Positions 37,749-46,555 of a stretch of DNA of 64,000 bases are shown one piece after another (within the stretch, counting starts at the first letter, position 1; each line of letters begins with the position of its first letter). The notes beneath the pieces were generated by a model, which made no database searches, was not told the origin of the DNA, and saw nothing but the letters and a program-made list of their open reading frames with translations. The position numbers and the translations under genes are program-made. The stretch is from Myxococcales bacterium (GTDB lineage Bacteria > Myxococcota_A > UBA9042), in the NCBI GenBank assembly GCA_947491025.1, contig CANLIC010000002.1, positions 62,001 to 126,000 on the forward strand, given 5' to 3'.

Positions 37749-38144
37749 TCAAGAATTCGCAGCGGTCTCGGCGACGGCGTCGGCAGCCAGCGGGTCCGCC
37801 GAAGCCGATCGCGCGGGCGCCTCGATGGCGGCGCCGAATAGCCGTTCGGCTAGCAGCCGGGGCAGCAGGCGCCGCCACATGCGCACCACGCGCGCCCGGA
37901 AGTAGGCCCCCTTGCCGAGCAGGGAGCCGATGGTCGCGAGCAGCGCCGAGTAGCAGGGCGGGATCAACAGCAAGTAGACAATTCGGTAGCTCCACGGCCC
38001 GTCGAGGAAGCTGCCCTCCAGCCCGAGCAGCCGGCGCAAAAGCAGGCCAGAGAGCTGAACCGTCAGCGCGCCGGTCAGACCGAACACCACGAAGACCACC
38101 AGCCAATGCAGCGCGCCGCGATCCTGTCGGGTCAACGTGGTCAT
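37749..38144 (-). CDS. Small membrane protein (DUF6787-like)
   Basis: The 131-residue protein has two hydrophobic helices, about 13-35 (HWLVVFVVFGLTGALTVQLSG) and 52-75 (YRIVYLLLIPPCYSALLATIG), followed by a basic amphipathic stretch (RMWRRLLPRLL). The GPWSYRIVYLLL...P.Y pattern resembles a small bacterial membrane family I recall as DUF6787, without known function. The ATG at 38144 overlaps the kinase stop by four bases (ATGA), so it is very likely translated with the kinase. The longer frame upstream is a kinase shadow. Confidence 0.75.
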   Translation of the reverse strand: MTTLTRQDRGALHWLVVFVVFGLTGALTVQLSGLLLRRLLGLEGSFLDGPWSYRIVYLLLIPPCYSALLATIGSLLGKGAYFRARVVRMWRRLLPRLLAERLFGAAIEAPARSASADPLAADAVAETAANS

Positions 38145-39742
38145 TCCTCTCCGGCTTTGGTCGAGGCCTGGTGGCCGTAGAGGAGCGAGACGCCCGCCAC
38201 GTTGGCCAGCTTGCTGTGGAGCTCGCGCAGGGCGTCTGCGACCTGGCGGCGGCGGCTCGGGTGGTAGCTGATGGCGAGCGTCGACAGCTCGAGCTTGTGG
38301 ACCAAGGGCAGCTCGGCGGCGGTCTGCAGGAAGCGCGCTGCCGCCTCGCACGAGGGAAAGCGCTCGTCGCGCGACTTGGCCGTGGCAACCCGAATGAACT
38401 GCGCCAGGTCCTCTGGGATGTCTGGCGCCAGCTTGCGCGGGTCTGGCGTGTCGGTGACCTGGTGGTGGCGGAGCAGGTCTTCGAGCGTCTCGCCGTCGAA
38501 AGGCACCTCGCGGGTACAGAGCTCGTAGGCCATGATCCCGAGCGAATACAGGTCCGTCCGACCATCAAGCTGTTCGCCGCGAATCTGCTCTGGCGACATG
38601 TAGTAGGGCGTGCCAAGCAGATGGCCGCCGCGGGTCGCCGATGACTCCGTCGCGACGGCGATGCCGAAGTCGAGCAGCTTGGCGCGGCGATCCTCGGTCA
38701 AAAAGACGTTCGATGGCTTGACGTCGCGGTGCAGCAGGCCGCGGTCGTGGCTGTAGGCGAGGGCCAGCGCGACCTCTTTGAGGATGCGCCTGATCGCGCC
38801 CCAGGCCAGAGGCTGCTGGTTCTCGATCAGCTCCTCGAGCATGACGCCCGTCAGCCTCTCCATGACGATGAAGTGGGTGCCGTAGGCGTACTCCGTGTCG
38901 AGCACGCGCACGATGTGTTCGTGGCTGAGGCTCGCCACGATTCGGGCCTCTGCCTTGAATTGCTCTGCAAAGCCGGGGTGGTAGACGAGGCCGTGGCTCA
39001 GCATCTTGAGCGCGACCTCCTTGCCCAGCTGGGGGTGGACCGCCGAGAACACCGTCGCGACGGCACCGGCGCCGATGCGGCCTTGCACCTCGTACTTGCC
39101 GACCCGGCGTATCGAGCTCGACTCCAACAGGCGGTCGCCGACGATGCGCGTCAAGACGTTGCCGACCTGGCCGTGGCGCGCCATCAGATCGGTGAAGGCC
39201 TTGCGGCCGACCTCGAGCACGCGGACCTGGGTCTTGGCGGTCACGGACGCCGAGCGCGGCTCGCTGGTGAAGAGCGCCATCTCGCCGAACATGGCCGGCG
39301 CGATCAGATCGCGTTCGAAGTAGGTGTCTGACTTCTCGCCGCGCACGGCGACGCGGACCGTGCCCTCCTCGAGCAGGTACATCGACTCACCAGGCTCGCC
39401 CTGGCGCAGCAGCGGCGCGCCCGGCTCAAAGCTGAGTCGCTTGGAGGTGGCGACTAGGGCGTCGATCGCTTGACGATGGACGCCGCGGAACACCTCCAGC
39501 CGCGACCAGGCCGGCGGCGGGGTGGTGGGAGGGGGGACGGCTGTCCCGCCGTGGACGGGTACGCGGGACGTCGTGCGCTTCTCGTCTGGGCCGCGCTCGA
39601 CCGGCGGTCGGGCCGCCTGGACCGCCGCGACCGGCCGCACGCCCGGTGGCATGCCGCCGTGTGGCAGGGGCGGCGGCTGCTCGCGGGCGCCGGGAGCGGA
39701 TGGGCCCTCTAAGGGCGGGGGCGGGATGGGGGGACGGTTCAT
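38141..39742 (-). CDS. Ser/Thr protein kinase with N-terminal cyclic-nucleotide-binding domain
   Basis: The 533-residue protein has a Pro-rich N-terminus (1-75) and a CRP/cNMP-binding fold (about 77-205) with FEPGAPLLRQGEPGESMYLLEEG and FGEMALF. A complete Hanks-type kinase domain follows (about 215-470). All key kinase motifs are present: glycine loop IGAGAVATV, VALKML Lys, HRDVKPSN, DFGIA and GTPYYMSPEQ. A tail of about 60 residues (LSTLAISYHPSRRRQVADAL) is unassigned. No transmembrane segment is seen, so it is cytoplasmic. It sits between, and overlaps by four bases with, an AI-2E-type permease gene and a small membrane protein gene. Ligand-gated kinase activity is inferred. The phosphate-binding cassette Arg (RSASV) is present. 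Confidence 0.92.
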   Translation of the reverse strand: MNRPPIPPPPLEGPSAPGAREQPPPLPHGGMPPGVRPVAAVQAARPPVERGPDEKRTTSRVPVHGGTAVPPPTTPPPAWSRLEVFRGVHRQAIDALVATSKRLSFEPGAPLLRQGEPGESMYLLEEGTVRVAVRGEKSDTYFERDLIAPAMFGEMALFTSEPRSASVTAKTQVRVLEVGRKAFTDLMARHGQVGNVLTRIVGDRLLESSSIRRVGKYEVQGRIGAGAVATVFSAVHPQLGKEVALKMLSHGLVYHPGFAEQFKAEARIVASLSHEHIVRVLDTEYAYGTHFIVMERLTGVMLEELIENQQPLAWGAIRRILKEVALALAYSHDRGLLHRDVKPSNVFLTEDRRAKLLDFGIAVATESSATRGGHLLGTPYYMSPEQIRGEQLDGRTDLYSLGIMAYELCTREVPFDGETLEDLLRHHQVTDTPDPRKLAPDIPEDLAQFIRVATAKSRDERFPSCEAAARFLQTAAELPLVHKLELSTLAISYHPSRRRQVADALRELHSKLANVAGVSLLYGHQASTKAGEE

Positions 39743-41010
39743 CGCGGGGCTCCCTCCGAGATGGCCAGAGGTGGATCAACGGGCTGAGGCTCAGCGGCGG
39801 TCGACGGCAGAGACGGCAGAGACGGCGATAAGGCCTGCGCGTTGGCGGCTTCCGGCGCAGCGGCCACGGCCGCCTCGCGCGGAGGCGACGGAACATAGGC
39901 ACCTGCGGTCCCATCGGCCAATGCCTCAGGTCCAAGGAACGTCGGCGAAGCCCGATAGGCTGCCACGGCCTCCTGCAGGAGGATGCGCCCGACAGCCAGC
40001 ACTGGCACCGCCAGCAGGATACCCACAATCCCAAGCAACTCGCCACCGGCGATGATGCCAAGGAGCACGACGATGGGGCGCAGACCCACCCTGCCACCGA
40101 TGACGCGCGGCGTGATCCAGAGCAGATCGACGAGGTAGAAGACGCCGAAGACGGCGAGCACCCCGACGCAGGTCGAGAAGCTTGGCGCGTCAAGCAGCGA
40201 GAGCGACGCCGCGATGCCGGCGCCGGTGAGCACGCCGACGTAGGGTACGAGGTAGATCGCACCGGCGAGCGGCCCGACCAGCAGCGCGAAGGGCACGTTG
40301 AGCGCAAGCAGGCCGGCGCTGAAGGCGAGCGACGCCAGCAGAAAGAGCAGCATCTCGCCGCGCACAAAGCCCATCAGGGTCTGGTCGATGCGGCGCAAGA
40401 TGCGAAAGACCGAGCGCCGGCGCCTGGGCGGGACGAGCTCGCCGAGGTCGGCAACGATGCGATCGTAGTCGTCCATCAGAAACGCCGCGACCACGATCGC
40501 CAGGGTGAACATACCGAGACCGCGCAGGATGTCGCCTGCGCTGGACAGCAGCCAGCCGAAGACGGAATTCGCAGGGCCGGCGAGCTCGCGCAAGAGATCT
40601 TGCAGGCGGTGCTCGATCGCCTCCGGAGCGATGAGGTCGGTCACACGCACGTCGAAAAGCCAGTTGGTCCAAGGGTCGAGCCCGCGCAGCGTCGGCTGCA
40701 GGCGCGCCGGCAGGGCGCTGCTGGCGATCCAGAGCTGGCTGCCGACGGTCGGCACCACCACGGCCACTGCGAGCACGAGCAGTGAGCCGAGCAGCCCCAA
40801 GGGCACCATCAGGGCGACGACGGCCGGGACCCGGTGCTGCCGCAGCCAGACCACCGCCGGATTGAGGGCCCAGGCGACGAAGAAGCCGACCATGACGGGC
40901 ACCGTGACGAGGTGAAGGCGCGCCAACAGCCACAACGCCGCGAGCACACCGCCGCCCAGTAGGAGCGCACGGTAGAAGCGCATTTGCCAGCGTTGGAGGG
41001 GCTTTTGCAC
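39739..41010 (-). CDS. AI-2E family transporter/PerM-type permease
   Basis: The 423-residue polytopic membrane protein has about eight hydrophobic segments, e.g. LLLGGGVLAALWLLARL, GLLGSLLVLAVAVVVP and IVVLLGIIAGGELLGI. Family-typical motifs are YLVPYVGVLTG and LVDLLWITPRVIGGRVGLRP. The last about 65 residues are a Pro/Ala-rich cytoplasmic tail. The frame is open to 41124, but the GTG at 41010 has GGAG eight bases upstream and avoids a non-conserved leader. It overlaps the kinase start by four bases. Transport substrate unknown; some relatives are exporters or Na+/H+ antiporters. Confidence 0.87.
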   Translation of the reverse strand: MQKPLQRWQMRFYRALLLGGGVLAALWLLARLHLVTVPVMVGFFVAWALNPAVVWLRQHRVPAVVALMVPLGLLGSLLVLAVAVVVPTVGSQLWIASSALPARLQPTLRGLDPWTNWLFDVRVTDLIAPEAIEHRLQDLLRELAGPANSVFGWLLSSAGDILRGLGMFTLAIVVAAFLMDDYDRIVADLGELVPPRRRRSVFRILRRIDQTLMGFVRGEMLLFLLASLAFSAGLLALNVPFALLVGPLAGAIYLVPYVGVLTGAGIAASLSLLDAPSFSTCVGVLAVFGVFYLVDLLWITPRVIGGRVGLRPIVVLLGIIAGGELLGIVGILLAVPVLAVGRILLQEAVAAYRASPTFLGPEALADGTAGAYVPSPPREAAVAAAPEAANAQALSPSLPSLPSTAAEPQPVDPPLAISEGAPR

Positions 41011-41223
41011 GCTCGGGCTCCACGGCGCTGGACACAGGATTTGGATCCTCGCCGGAGTAGACCAGTCCCGCCCTGCGGCATCAAGATGGTCGCGCGATGG
41101 CTCGGCCCGAGGGGTGCGCGCCAAGGGGCAGGTTGGGGATCACGGCGCGGATGGCCGCGGCGGCGCGGAGTCCTGGGCCGAGCCTCCATTGAGAGGCGGG
41201 CGCGAGTCCCCTAGGCTGGCGTC

Positions 41224-42387
41224 ATGAAGGATCCCCGCCCTCTTGCCCGCCCGTGTCGCGCCGCCACGATCCGCTTGGCGGTCGTCGTCGGTGCCGTCTG
41301 TGGCTTGCCTTTCGGCGCCGCTGCGCGCCAGGCGCGAAGCGCGCAAGCGGCGAATTTGGGCACCACGGGCGACTTGGCCCCGGCAGCGCGCTTGGCAGCG
41401 CGCGATGAGCCGGCACACGCCGTCGCCATCGCTGCCCTGCCCGGTCTTGCCTGGCCGGCGGTCGGGCGCGAGCCGCAGCGGCGGGTGGTCTGCGATCTCG
41501 CTGCGCACGCCCAAGTGACGATGGGCCTGCCGATGCAGAGCGATCCTGTGTTCGGCCGTCCGCCCGAGGCGAGCCGGCTTGCGCTGGCGACGCTGCTGCG
41601 CCAGGTCGAGGCGCTCGGCAAGGCTGCGGCGGCGGAGTCGGCGGCGGTCGACGGCGCCCTTGCGAGCTTGCTCGCCGGCCCCGACGGCCCCGGCCTGCTG
41701 CGCGAGGGCCTGCGCGTCGCCACTCCAGGCTGGCGGTCGCGCTTGTTGCGCGCCGGGGCGCCACTCGCGCGTTTGCATCCGCGCCTCTGCGGCTTTGTCC
41801 ACAACGAGGCGCGCGCCACCGATCCGGCGCTGGCAGCGGCGGCCAGCGCCTTCTTGCTGCGCAGCGACTGCGACTCGCCAGCGCTCTTCGGCGCCGACGG
41901 ACTGCGCCATCCCGACGCCACCGTCCGGGCCACAGCGATCGACGAAGTCGCCGACTTCTTGCGCCGAAACAGCGACATCGGGCTGCTGCAGCGCCTGCAG
42001 AGCGCCTATGCCAGCGAGCGCTCCGCCGCCCTGCGCGCCCGCACCCTACGCCACCTGGCGCGCCTGCAGGCGGTAGGTGCCGCCGATCTGCTGCCGGCCG
42101 CCGAACGCGACCGCGACCCGGCGGTGCGGGCGGAGGCCCTGGTTCTACGGGCGGCGGTGGCGCGCGACCTCGCCCCCCAACGGCTCGAGCAGGCGTGGGG
42201 CAGCCCGACGCCGCTGGTGCGGGCAGCGGCCGTGCGCGCCCTGGCCACCATCGCCAGCCGCCCCAACTTGCGCCAGCTCGCGACGGCCCGTGGTGATCGC
42301 GGCGCCTTCGTCGATGTCGTCACCGGCGAGCGCTCCACCGTCGGTGCGCTGGCGTCGGCGCTGTCTGCGTCGCTCGCTGCGCCTTAG
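41224..42387 (+). CDS. Secreted HEAT-repeat-like protein
   Basis: The 387-residue protein has an N-terminal signal-like hydrophobic segment (IRLAVVVGAVCGLPFGAAA). Helical repeats of the HEAT type follow in the C-terminal half: GLRHPDATVRATAIDEVADFL, RDPAVRAEALVLRAAVA, SPTPLVRAAAVRALATIA. No catalytic motif is seen. Such repeats usually scaffold protein-protein contacts; here probably in the periplasm. It is transcribed away from the AI-2E/kinase operon, and the two start codons are 213 bp apart. Confidence 0.7.
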   Translation: MKDPRPLARPCRAATIRLAVVVGAVCGLPFGAAARQARSAQAANLGTTGDLAPAARLAARDEPAHAVAIAALPGLAWPAVGREPQRRVVCDLAAHAQVTMGLPMQSDPVFGRPPEASRLALATLLRQVEALGKAAAAESAAVDGALASLLAGPDGPGLLREGLRVATPGWRSRLLRAGAPLARLHPRLCGFVHNEARATDPALAAAASAFLLRSDCDSPALFGADGLRHPDATVRATAIDEVADFLRRNSDIGLLQRLQSAYASERSAALRARTLRHLARLQAVGAADLLPAAERDRDPAVRAEALVLRAAVARDLAPQRLEQAWGSPTPLVRAAAVRALATIASRPNLRQLATARGDRGAFVDVVTGERSTVGALASALSASLAAP

Positions 42388-42592
42388 CCATGCTCGCCAG
42401 CCACCCGAGCGCGGGTCGCCATCCTCGGTGGCCTCGCCTGGCCACGGGCCCCAGCCTTTGCCGCGGCGAGGCCTTCGCCGACGCGCGCTTGGCAGCGCTG
42501 CCGCGCCGCCCTACCCTGGCCGGGATTGGCGGTTCCGAAGCCGTGCGCACTGGGCGCACGCAAGATCGGGGCGCGAGCGTCGCGAGGCCACG

Positions 42593-42931
42593 ATGATGCA
42601 GTACCTTGACCTCTCCATGCTCAACAGCCGCGCCTACATGGTCTTTGGCCTCGTGGTGCTGATGACGGTCTGGCTCTTCCGCCACGCTGGGCGACGCTGG
42701 TTCCCGCCCATGTTCTTCATCGGGGCGGCCATCGGCGGCGGCCTGTACACCGGCGTGCTGCGCCAGAGCGCGATCGACGCGGTACATGAAGCCGCGACTG
42801 GCAAATTCGACGCCGCCAACGCCCGCGCCAAGGCGATCGGTGGCCAGGCGCACGCCACCTCCGCGGGATCGGCCGGCGAGACGAACGATGCCTACAAGAA
42901 GCGGATGGACCGCACCAAGCGCGCCGACTAG
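42593..42931 (+). CDS. Small hypothetical membrane protein
   Basis: The 112-residue protein has two adjacent hydrophobic segments (about 17-30 and 40-55: AYMVFGLVVLMTVWLF, FFIGAAIGGGLYTGVL). A soluble Ala/Lys-rich C-terminus with helical propensity follows (KFDAANARAKAIGG ... AYKKRMDRTKRAD). A GAGG five bases upstream supports the ATG at 42593; a second ATG follows immediately. No family recognised. It is convergent with mutM. Confidence 0.6.
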   Translation: MMQYLDLSMLNSRAYMVFGLVVLMTVWLFRHAGRRWFPPMFFIGAAIGGGLYTGVLRQSAIDAVHEAATGKFDAANARAKAIGGQAHATSAGSAGETNDAYKKRMDRTKRAD

Positions 42932-42962
42932 TCCAGGCGGTAGATAGCCCAGCCCGTAGGAC

Positions 42963-43886
42963 TCAAAGCTGACAGTTGGCGCAGAAATAGGTGGCACGGC
43001 CGAGATCTCGCCGCTGCGAGATGGCGCTCTTGGGCCCACAGCGCGGGCAGGGTTCGCCTTCGCGGCCGTAGACGCTGAGCTGCTGCTGAAAATAGCCGGG
43101 GTTGCTGTCCCCACCGACGAAATCGCGCAAGGTCGTGCCGCCGGCGGCGATGGCATCGAGCAGCACAGCCTGCACGGCGGCGACCAAGGCCCCCGCTTCG
43201 GACTCCGTGAGCGACGCGGCGCTGCGTCGCGGGTCGATGGCGGCGCGATAACAAGCCTCGCTGGCGTAGATGTTGCCGACGCCGACCACGGTGGTGGCGT
43301 TCATCAGCAGCACCTTGATCGGGATGCGGCGGCGGGCAGCGACGGCCAGGAGCGCGGCGGCGTTGAAGTCGGGGCCAAGCGGCTCGGGGCCGAGGTCGCG
43401 CAGCAGCGGGTGGTCGAGGTCGGGGCCGAGCACGTCGAGGGCACCAAAGCGACGGGCGTCTTGGTAGCGTAGGTAGGTGGGGCCCGCGGCAGGCGTCGCG
43501 GCAGGGTTGGCCGAGGACGACGGCGCCTGGGCCGACGGCGCGGGCCGGAGCCGAAAGCGCCAATGCTCGTGCGTCTCGTAGGCGGGCTCGGCCGGCTCTC
43601 CTTCTGCAGCGGGCGACTCGGTGAGGAAGATCCGGCCGCTCATGCCGAGGTGCACCAGCAGCGCGGCCACGGGCGCGGCTGGGGAGTCCGGCTCCAGGTG
43701 CAAGATCAGGTACTTGCCCCGGCGGTGGACCGCGCCGAGGCGCCGGCCGCAGAGCCCGCGCAAGGCAGCGGTGGGCAACGGATAGCGCAGGTCGCCGCGC
43801 CGAAGCGTGACCTCCTCGATGGCAGCGCCCGGAAGCCCGCCGTCGAGCCAGGCCCGAACCGTCTCGACCTCAGGGAGCTCGGGCAT
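42963..43886 (-). CDS. mutM: Formamidopyrimidine-DNA glycosylase
   Basis: The 307-residue protein starts MPELPEVET, with catalytic Pro2 and Glu3. It has the lesion-binding HLGMSGR and the H2TH region MNATTVVGVGNIYASE. A C-terminal zinc finger has four cysteines (CPRCG ... CANC). It excises 8-oxoguanine and related oxidised purines. A Pro/Ala-rich insertion (about 120-135: RLRPAPSAQAPSSSANPAA) lies between strands of the N-terminal domain. The ATG overlaps the stop of the upstream lipoprotein gene by one base (TGATG). Confidence 0.96.
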   Translation of the reverse strand: MPELPEVETVRAWLDGGLPGAAIEEVTLRRGDLRYPLPTAALRGLCGRRLGAVHRRGKYLILHLEPDSPAAPVAALLVHLGMSGRIFLTESPAAEGEPAEPAYETHEHWRFRLRPAPSAQAPSSSANPAATPAAGPTYLRYQDARRFGALDVLGPDLDHPLLRDLGPEPLGPDFNAAALLAVAARRRIPIKVLLMNATTVVGVGNIYASEACYRAAIDPRRSAASLTESEAGALVAAVQAVLLDAIAAGGTTLRDFVGGDSNPGYFQQQLSVYGREGEPCPRCGPKSAISQRRDLGRATYFCANCQL

Positions 43887-44722
43887 CAGCCGCGATCGTC
43901 GGGCGGGTTGCGCCGCGCCGCCAAGGAGGTGCAGCGCATCGTCTCGCGCAGCATGGCCACCTCGCGGCGCATGAGCTCGGCCGCCTCCGGGTCGCTGAAG
44001 GCATCGACGCGGCCCGAGCTCAGCAGCCCGCCGATGGTCTTGCCGTGGACGACGCGGCGCTGGGTGTCGTCGCGGATGCATCCGAGGAGGGTCACATAGA
44101 GCTGCAGCCGCTCGCCGCGCCCGCCCAAGGGCCCAGGGCGATCGAGGTCGATGCCGCTGGCGTCGGCGATGGCACGCAGCGCATCGGCGAGGATGACGGC
44201 GCGCGCGGAGAGCTCCGTCAGGTCGGACGCCAGGCGGAGGTGGATCTCGGGCAGGGCCTCGGGGTCGTAGACGCCCTGCTTGCCGGCGCCGCCTTGGGCG
44301 CTGCGAAAGTTGGCGAAGATGCCGCGCGAGACGCCGAGGTAGGTTCGAATCTGCGATTCGAGCTCGTGGTCGCGCACCGCCGCGTTGCGGAGGCTGGCGG
44401 CGAAGTCGCGCAGGCCGGTACGGCTGGACTCGTCGAGCGGCGGCGTCGAGCCAGGTTCGGGCGGCAGACGCCCAACCGGCCCAGCGGGCGGCGCAGGCGT
44501 GGCGCTGGACCCGGCAGACGCGGCGGAACCGGGCCCGGTCTGGGGCGGGCGCGACGCGTGCCCCTTTTCCGCATGGCTCGACATCGCCTCAGGGTCAGCG
44601 CCTGCAGTGCCCTCGGGGCGTCGGGGGTCGTCTGCGACCTGTAGAGCGCCACAGCCCGCGGCGAGCAGGGCTGCGATCGCGGTTGCCCTGGCCACGCCCA
44701 AGCTGCCGTTCCGTTTGCCCAT
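43886..44722 (-). CDS. Hypothetical lipoprotein
   Basis: The 278-residue protein has a short basic N-region, a hydrophobic stretch and a lipobox-like LLAAGC (Cys24). A low-complexity Pro/Ala/Gly/Ser linker (about 40-110) precedes an alpha-helical C-terminal domain (about 115-278: LRDFAASLRNAAVRDHELESQIRTY, LTELSARAVILADALRAIAD). No family is recognised. The start at 44722 is preferred over the longer frame from 44818 because it gives a proper signal. Coupled to mutM by a TGATG overlap. It follows murJ by 73 bp on the same strand. Confidence 0.65.
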   Translation of the reverse strand: MGKRNGSLGVARATAIAALLAAGCGALQVADDPRRPEGTAGADPEAMSSHAEKGHASRPPQTGPGSAASAGSSATPAPPAGPVGRLPPEPGSTPPLDESSRTGLRDFAASLRNAAVRDHELESQIRTYLGVSRGIFANFRSAQGGAGKQGVYDPEALPEIHLRLASDLTELSARAVILADALRAIADASGIDLDRPGPLGGRGERLQLYVTLLGCIRDDTQRRVVHGKTIGGLLSSGRVDAFSDPEAAELMRREVAMLRETMRCTSLAARRNPPDDRG

Positions 44723-44795
44723 CGCCGGCCTCCGTCGCCTGGCCCGCACACCGTCCGCAGGCCGCCCGATGCTCGACCGCTGCGAGGCGACGCTA

Positions 44796-46418
44796 TCAGA
44801 TGCGGGGGCGGGCTGCACGCAGGCGCGCCACGACCTTGGCCCGGACGGCGGCGACGCCAGGCAGCCCGAGCGCCAATGCCAAGGGCGCCGCGACCGCCGC
44901 CCACAGCGTCAACGCGATGGCCAGCCGCACCGCGTACCCCAGCGTGGGGGCGGCTCCTAGGCCCGGCCAGGCTTCGTGGAGCGCGACGGCGACGGCTTCC
45001 CCTGCGGCGAGCTCGGCCACGGCGCCAGCGATGAGCGCCACCGGCAACGCCCGCGCCAGCGCCATCGCCAACGGCGCCAGGGGCAGCCCAAAGGCCCGAC
45101 GGCTGAGACCGAGCAAGGCGACGGCCTGCGCCGCCATGCCGAGGACGCCCGCCAGGGCCAGACCGGCGATGCCGAATCGGTCGCCGAGCAGGTCGTAGAG
45201 CGGAAGCGACGCGACGGTCAGCACCGTGGTCGCGATCATGGGCCGCCAGGTGTCGCCGACGGCGTAGAGGCCGCGAGCGAGAACGGTCTGCAGCGACCAC
45301 GCGGCGATGCCGAGCGCCATCGGTCGCAGCGCGTCGGCGGTGTGCAGCGTGTCGCTGCGCAGAAAGCGCCCATGCTGAAAGAGCACGCCCACGATGGGCT
45401 CGGCGGCGGCAAATGCGAAGCCTGAGAGCAGCAGCGAGAGCGCAAGCACGCCGGCCAAGGCAGCGCCGAGGGTGCTGCGCAGCTCGTCGAGCTTGCCCTC
45501 GGCGTAGAGCCGCGAGACGAAGGCGCCTGTCGCCTGCGCTGCCGCGCTTCCGACCAACGCGATCGGCACCAGCACCAGCCGGCGCGCGCTGTGGAGCCAG
45601 GAGATGGCGCCGTCGCCCACGCGGCTGCCAAAGCGGACGGCCAGCCACTCGTCGACGGTCGTCAGCGACACGCCCGCCATCAGCGGCAGGGCGGTCCAGA
45701 AGAATGCGCGGACCTCGGGGCCAAAGCCGGGCAGTTGCAGGCGCGGCCTCAGGCTGTGGCGAGCGGAGTGCAGGGGCACTACGAGCGCGCCCAGGGTGGC
45801 ACCGACCAGGGCGCCCCAGCTGAACCCCTCGACGTAGCCGGTCCATGCGCCGATGCCGCCACCGACCAGGATGCCGACGTTGTAGAGCAGGGGCGTCAGC
45901 GCCAGGGCGGCGAAGCGTTGGCGCGCCAGAAGCGTGGCTTGCACGAGGCCGCCATAGAGGAACGCGAGCTGCGCGGGCAGCACGATGCGGGTCAAGCGCG
46001 CGGTCTCCTCCACGCGGGAAGCGTCGAATCCGTCAGCCCAGCGCGCGATCAAGGGCTCGGCGAAGAGCGCTGCCGCGATCACGAGCACGAACGCGACCGT
46101 CATCAACGCTGACGAGACCCGGGCGAAGGCCTCGTCAACATCGGCGTGTTGCCTGACTTCGGAGCCCACTTCAGCGTCCAAGCGCGCATACAGCCTGGCC
46201 ATCTGAGGCAGGAAGCTGGCCGACAGGGCGCCACCGGCGACGAGGTGGTTGAGCATGTCGGGGACTGCGAAGCTGGCGCGGTAGATGTCGGTGTCGCCGC
46301 TGGCGCCGAACGCCACGTTGAGCAGCATGTCGCGGCCGTAGCCGAGGACTCGGGACAGGCCGGTCGACGCCGCAAGCAGCAAGGTGATGCGGCGCAAGCT
46401 GGGCGGGGCGGTGGCCAT
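44796..46418 (-). CDS. murJ: Lipid II flippase MurJ (MviN family)
   Basis: The 540-residue polytopic protein has about 14 hydrophobic segments. Typical MurJ features are TGLSRVLGYGRDMLLNVAFG near the N-terminus with charged Arg residues in the first helix. GALSASFLPQMARL and the central VDEWLAVRFGS...GAISWLHSARRLVLVPIALVG segment also match. It flips lipid II across the inner membrane for peptidoglycan synthesis. The ATG at 46418 (MATAPPSLRRITLL) is chosen. It is divergent from uppP, which recycles the same lipid carrier, so the two ends of the undecaprenyl cycle share one intergenic region. Confidence 0.93.
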   Translation of the reverse strand: MATAPPSLRRITLLLAASTGLSRVLGYGRDMLLNVAFGASGDTDIYRASFAVPDMLNHLVAGGALSASFLPQMARLYARLDAEVGSEVRQHADVDEAFARVSSALMTVAFVLVIAAALFAEPLIARWADGFDASRVEETARLTRIVLPAQLAFLYGGLVQATLLARQRFAALALTPLLYNVGILVGGGIGAWTGYVEGFSWGALVGATLGALVVPLHSARHSLRPRLQLPGFGPEVRAFFWTALPLMAGVSLTTVDEWLAVRFGSRVGDGAISWLHSARRLVLVPIALVGSAAAQATGAFVSRLYAEGKLDELRSTLGAALAGVLALSLLLSGFAFAAAEPIVGVLFQHGRFLRSDTLHTADALRPMALGIAAWSLQTVLARGLYAVGDTWRPMIATTVLTVASLPLYDLLGDRFGIAGLALAGVLGMAAQAVALLGLSRRAFGLPLAPLAMALARALPVALIAGAVAELAAGEAVAVALHEAWPGLGAAPTLGYAVRLAIALTLWAAVAAPLALALGLPGVAAVRAKVVARLRAARPRI

Positions 46419-46555
46419 GGTCGCAGCGTAGCCCAGCGGCAGGGCCAGGCCAGGAATTGCCAAGCTCCATGGCCCCGGGGCGCGCCAGGGTCGACGGGGC
46501 GGCCGGTAGACGCGCTGCGCTTGCGGAGGCCATCGCGGTCGGCTAGAGGGCGGCG

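Noticed and set aside
44218..45846. 542-codon minus-strand frame across murJ and the downstream lipoprotein gene
   Set aside because: It is out of frame with both murJ and the lipoprotein, which have clear signals and motifs. The product is Arg/Ala/Gly low complexity.
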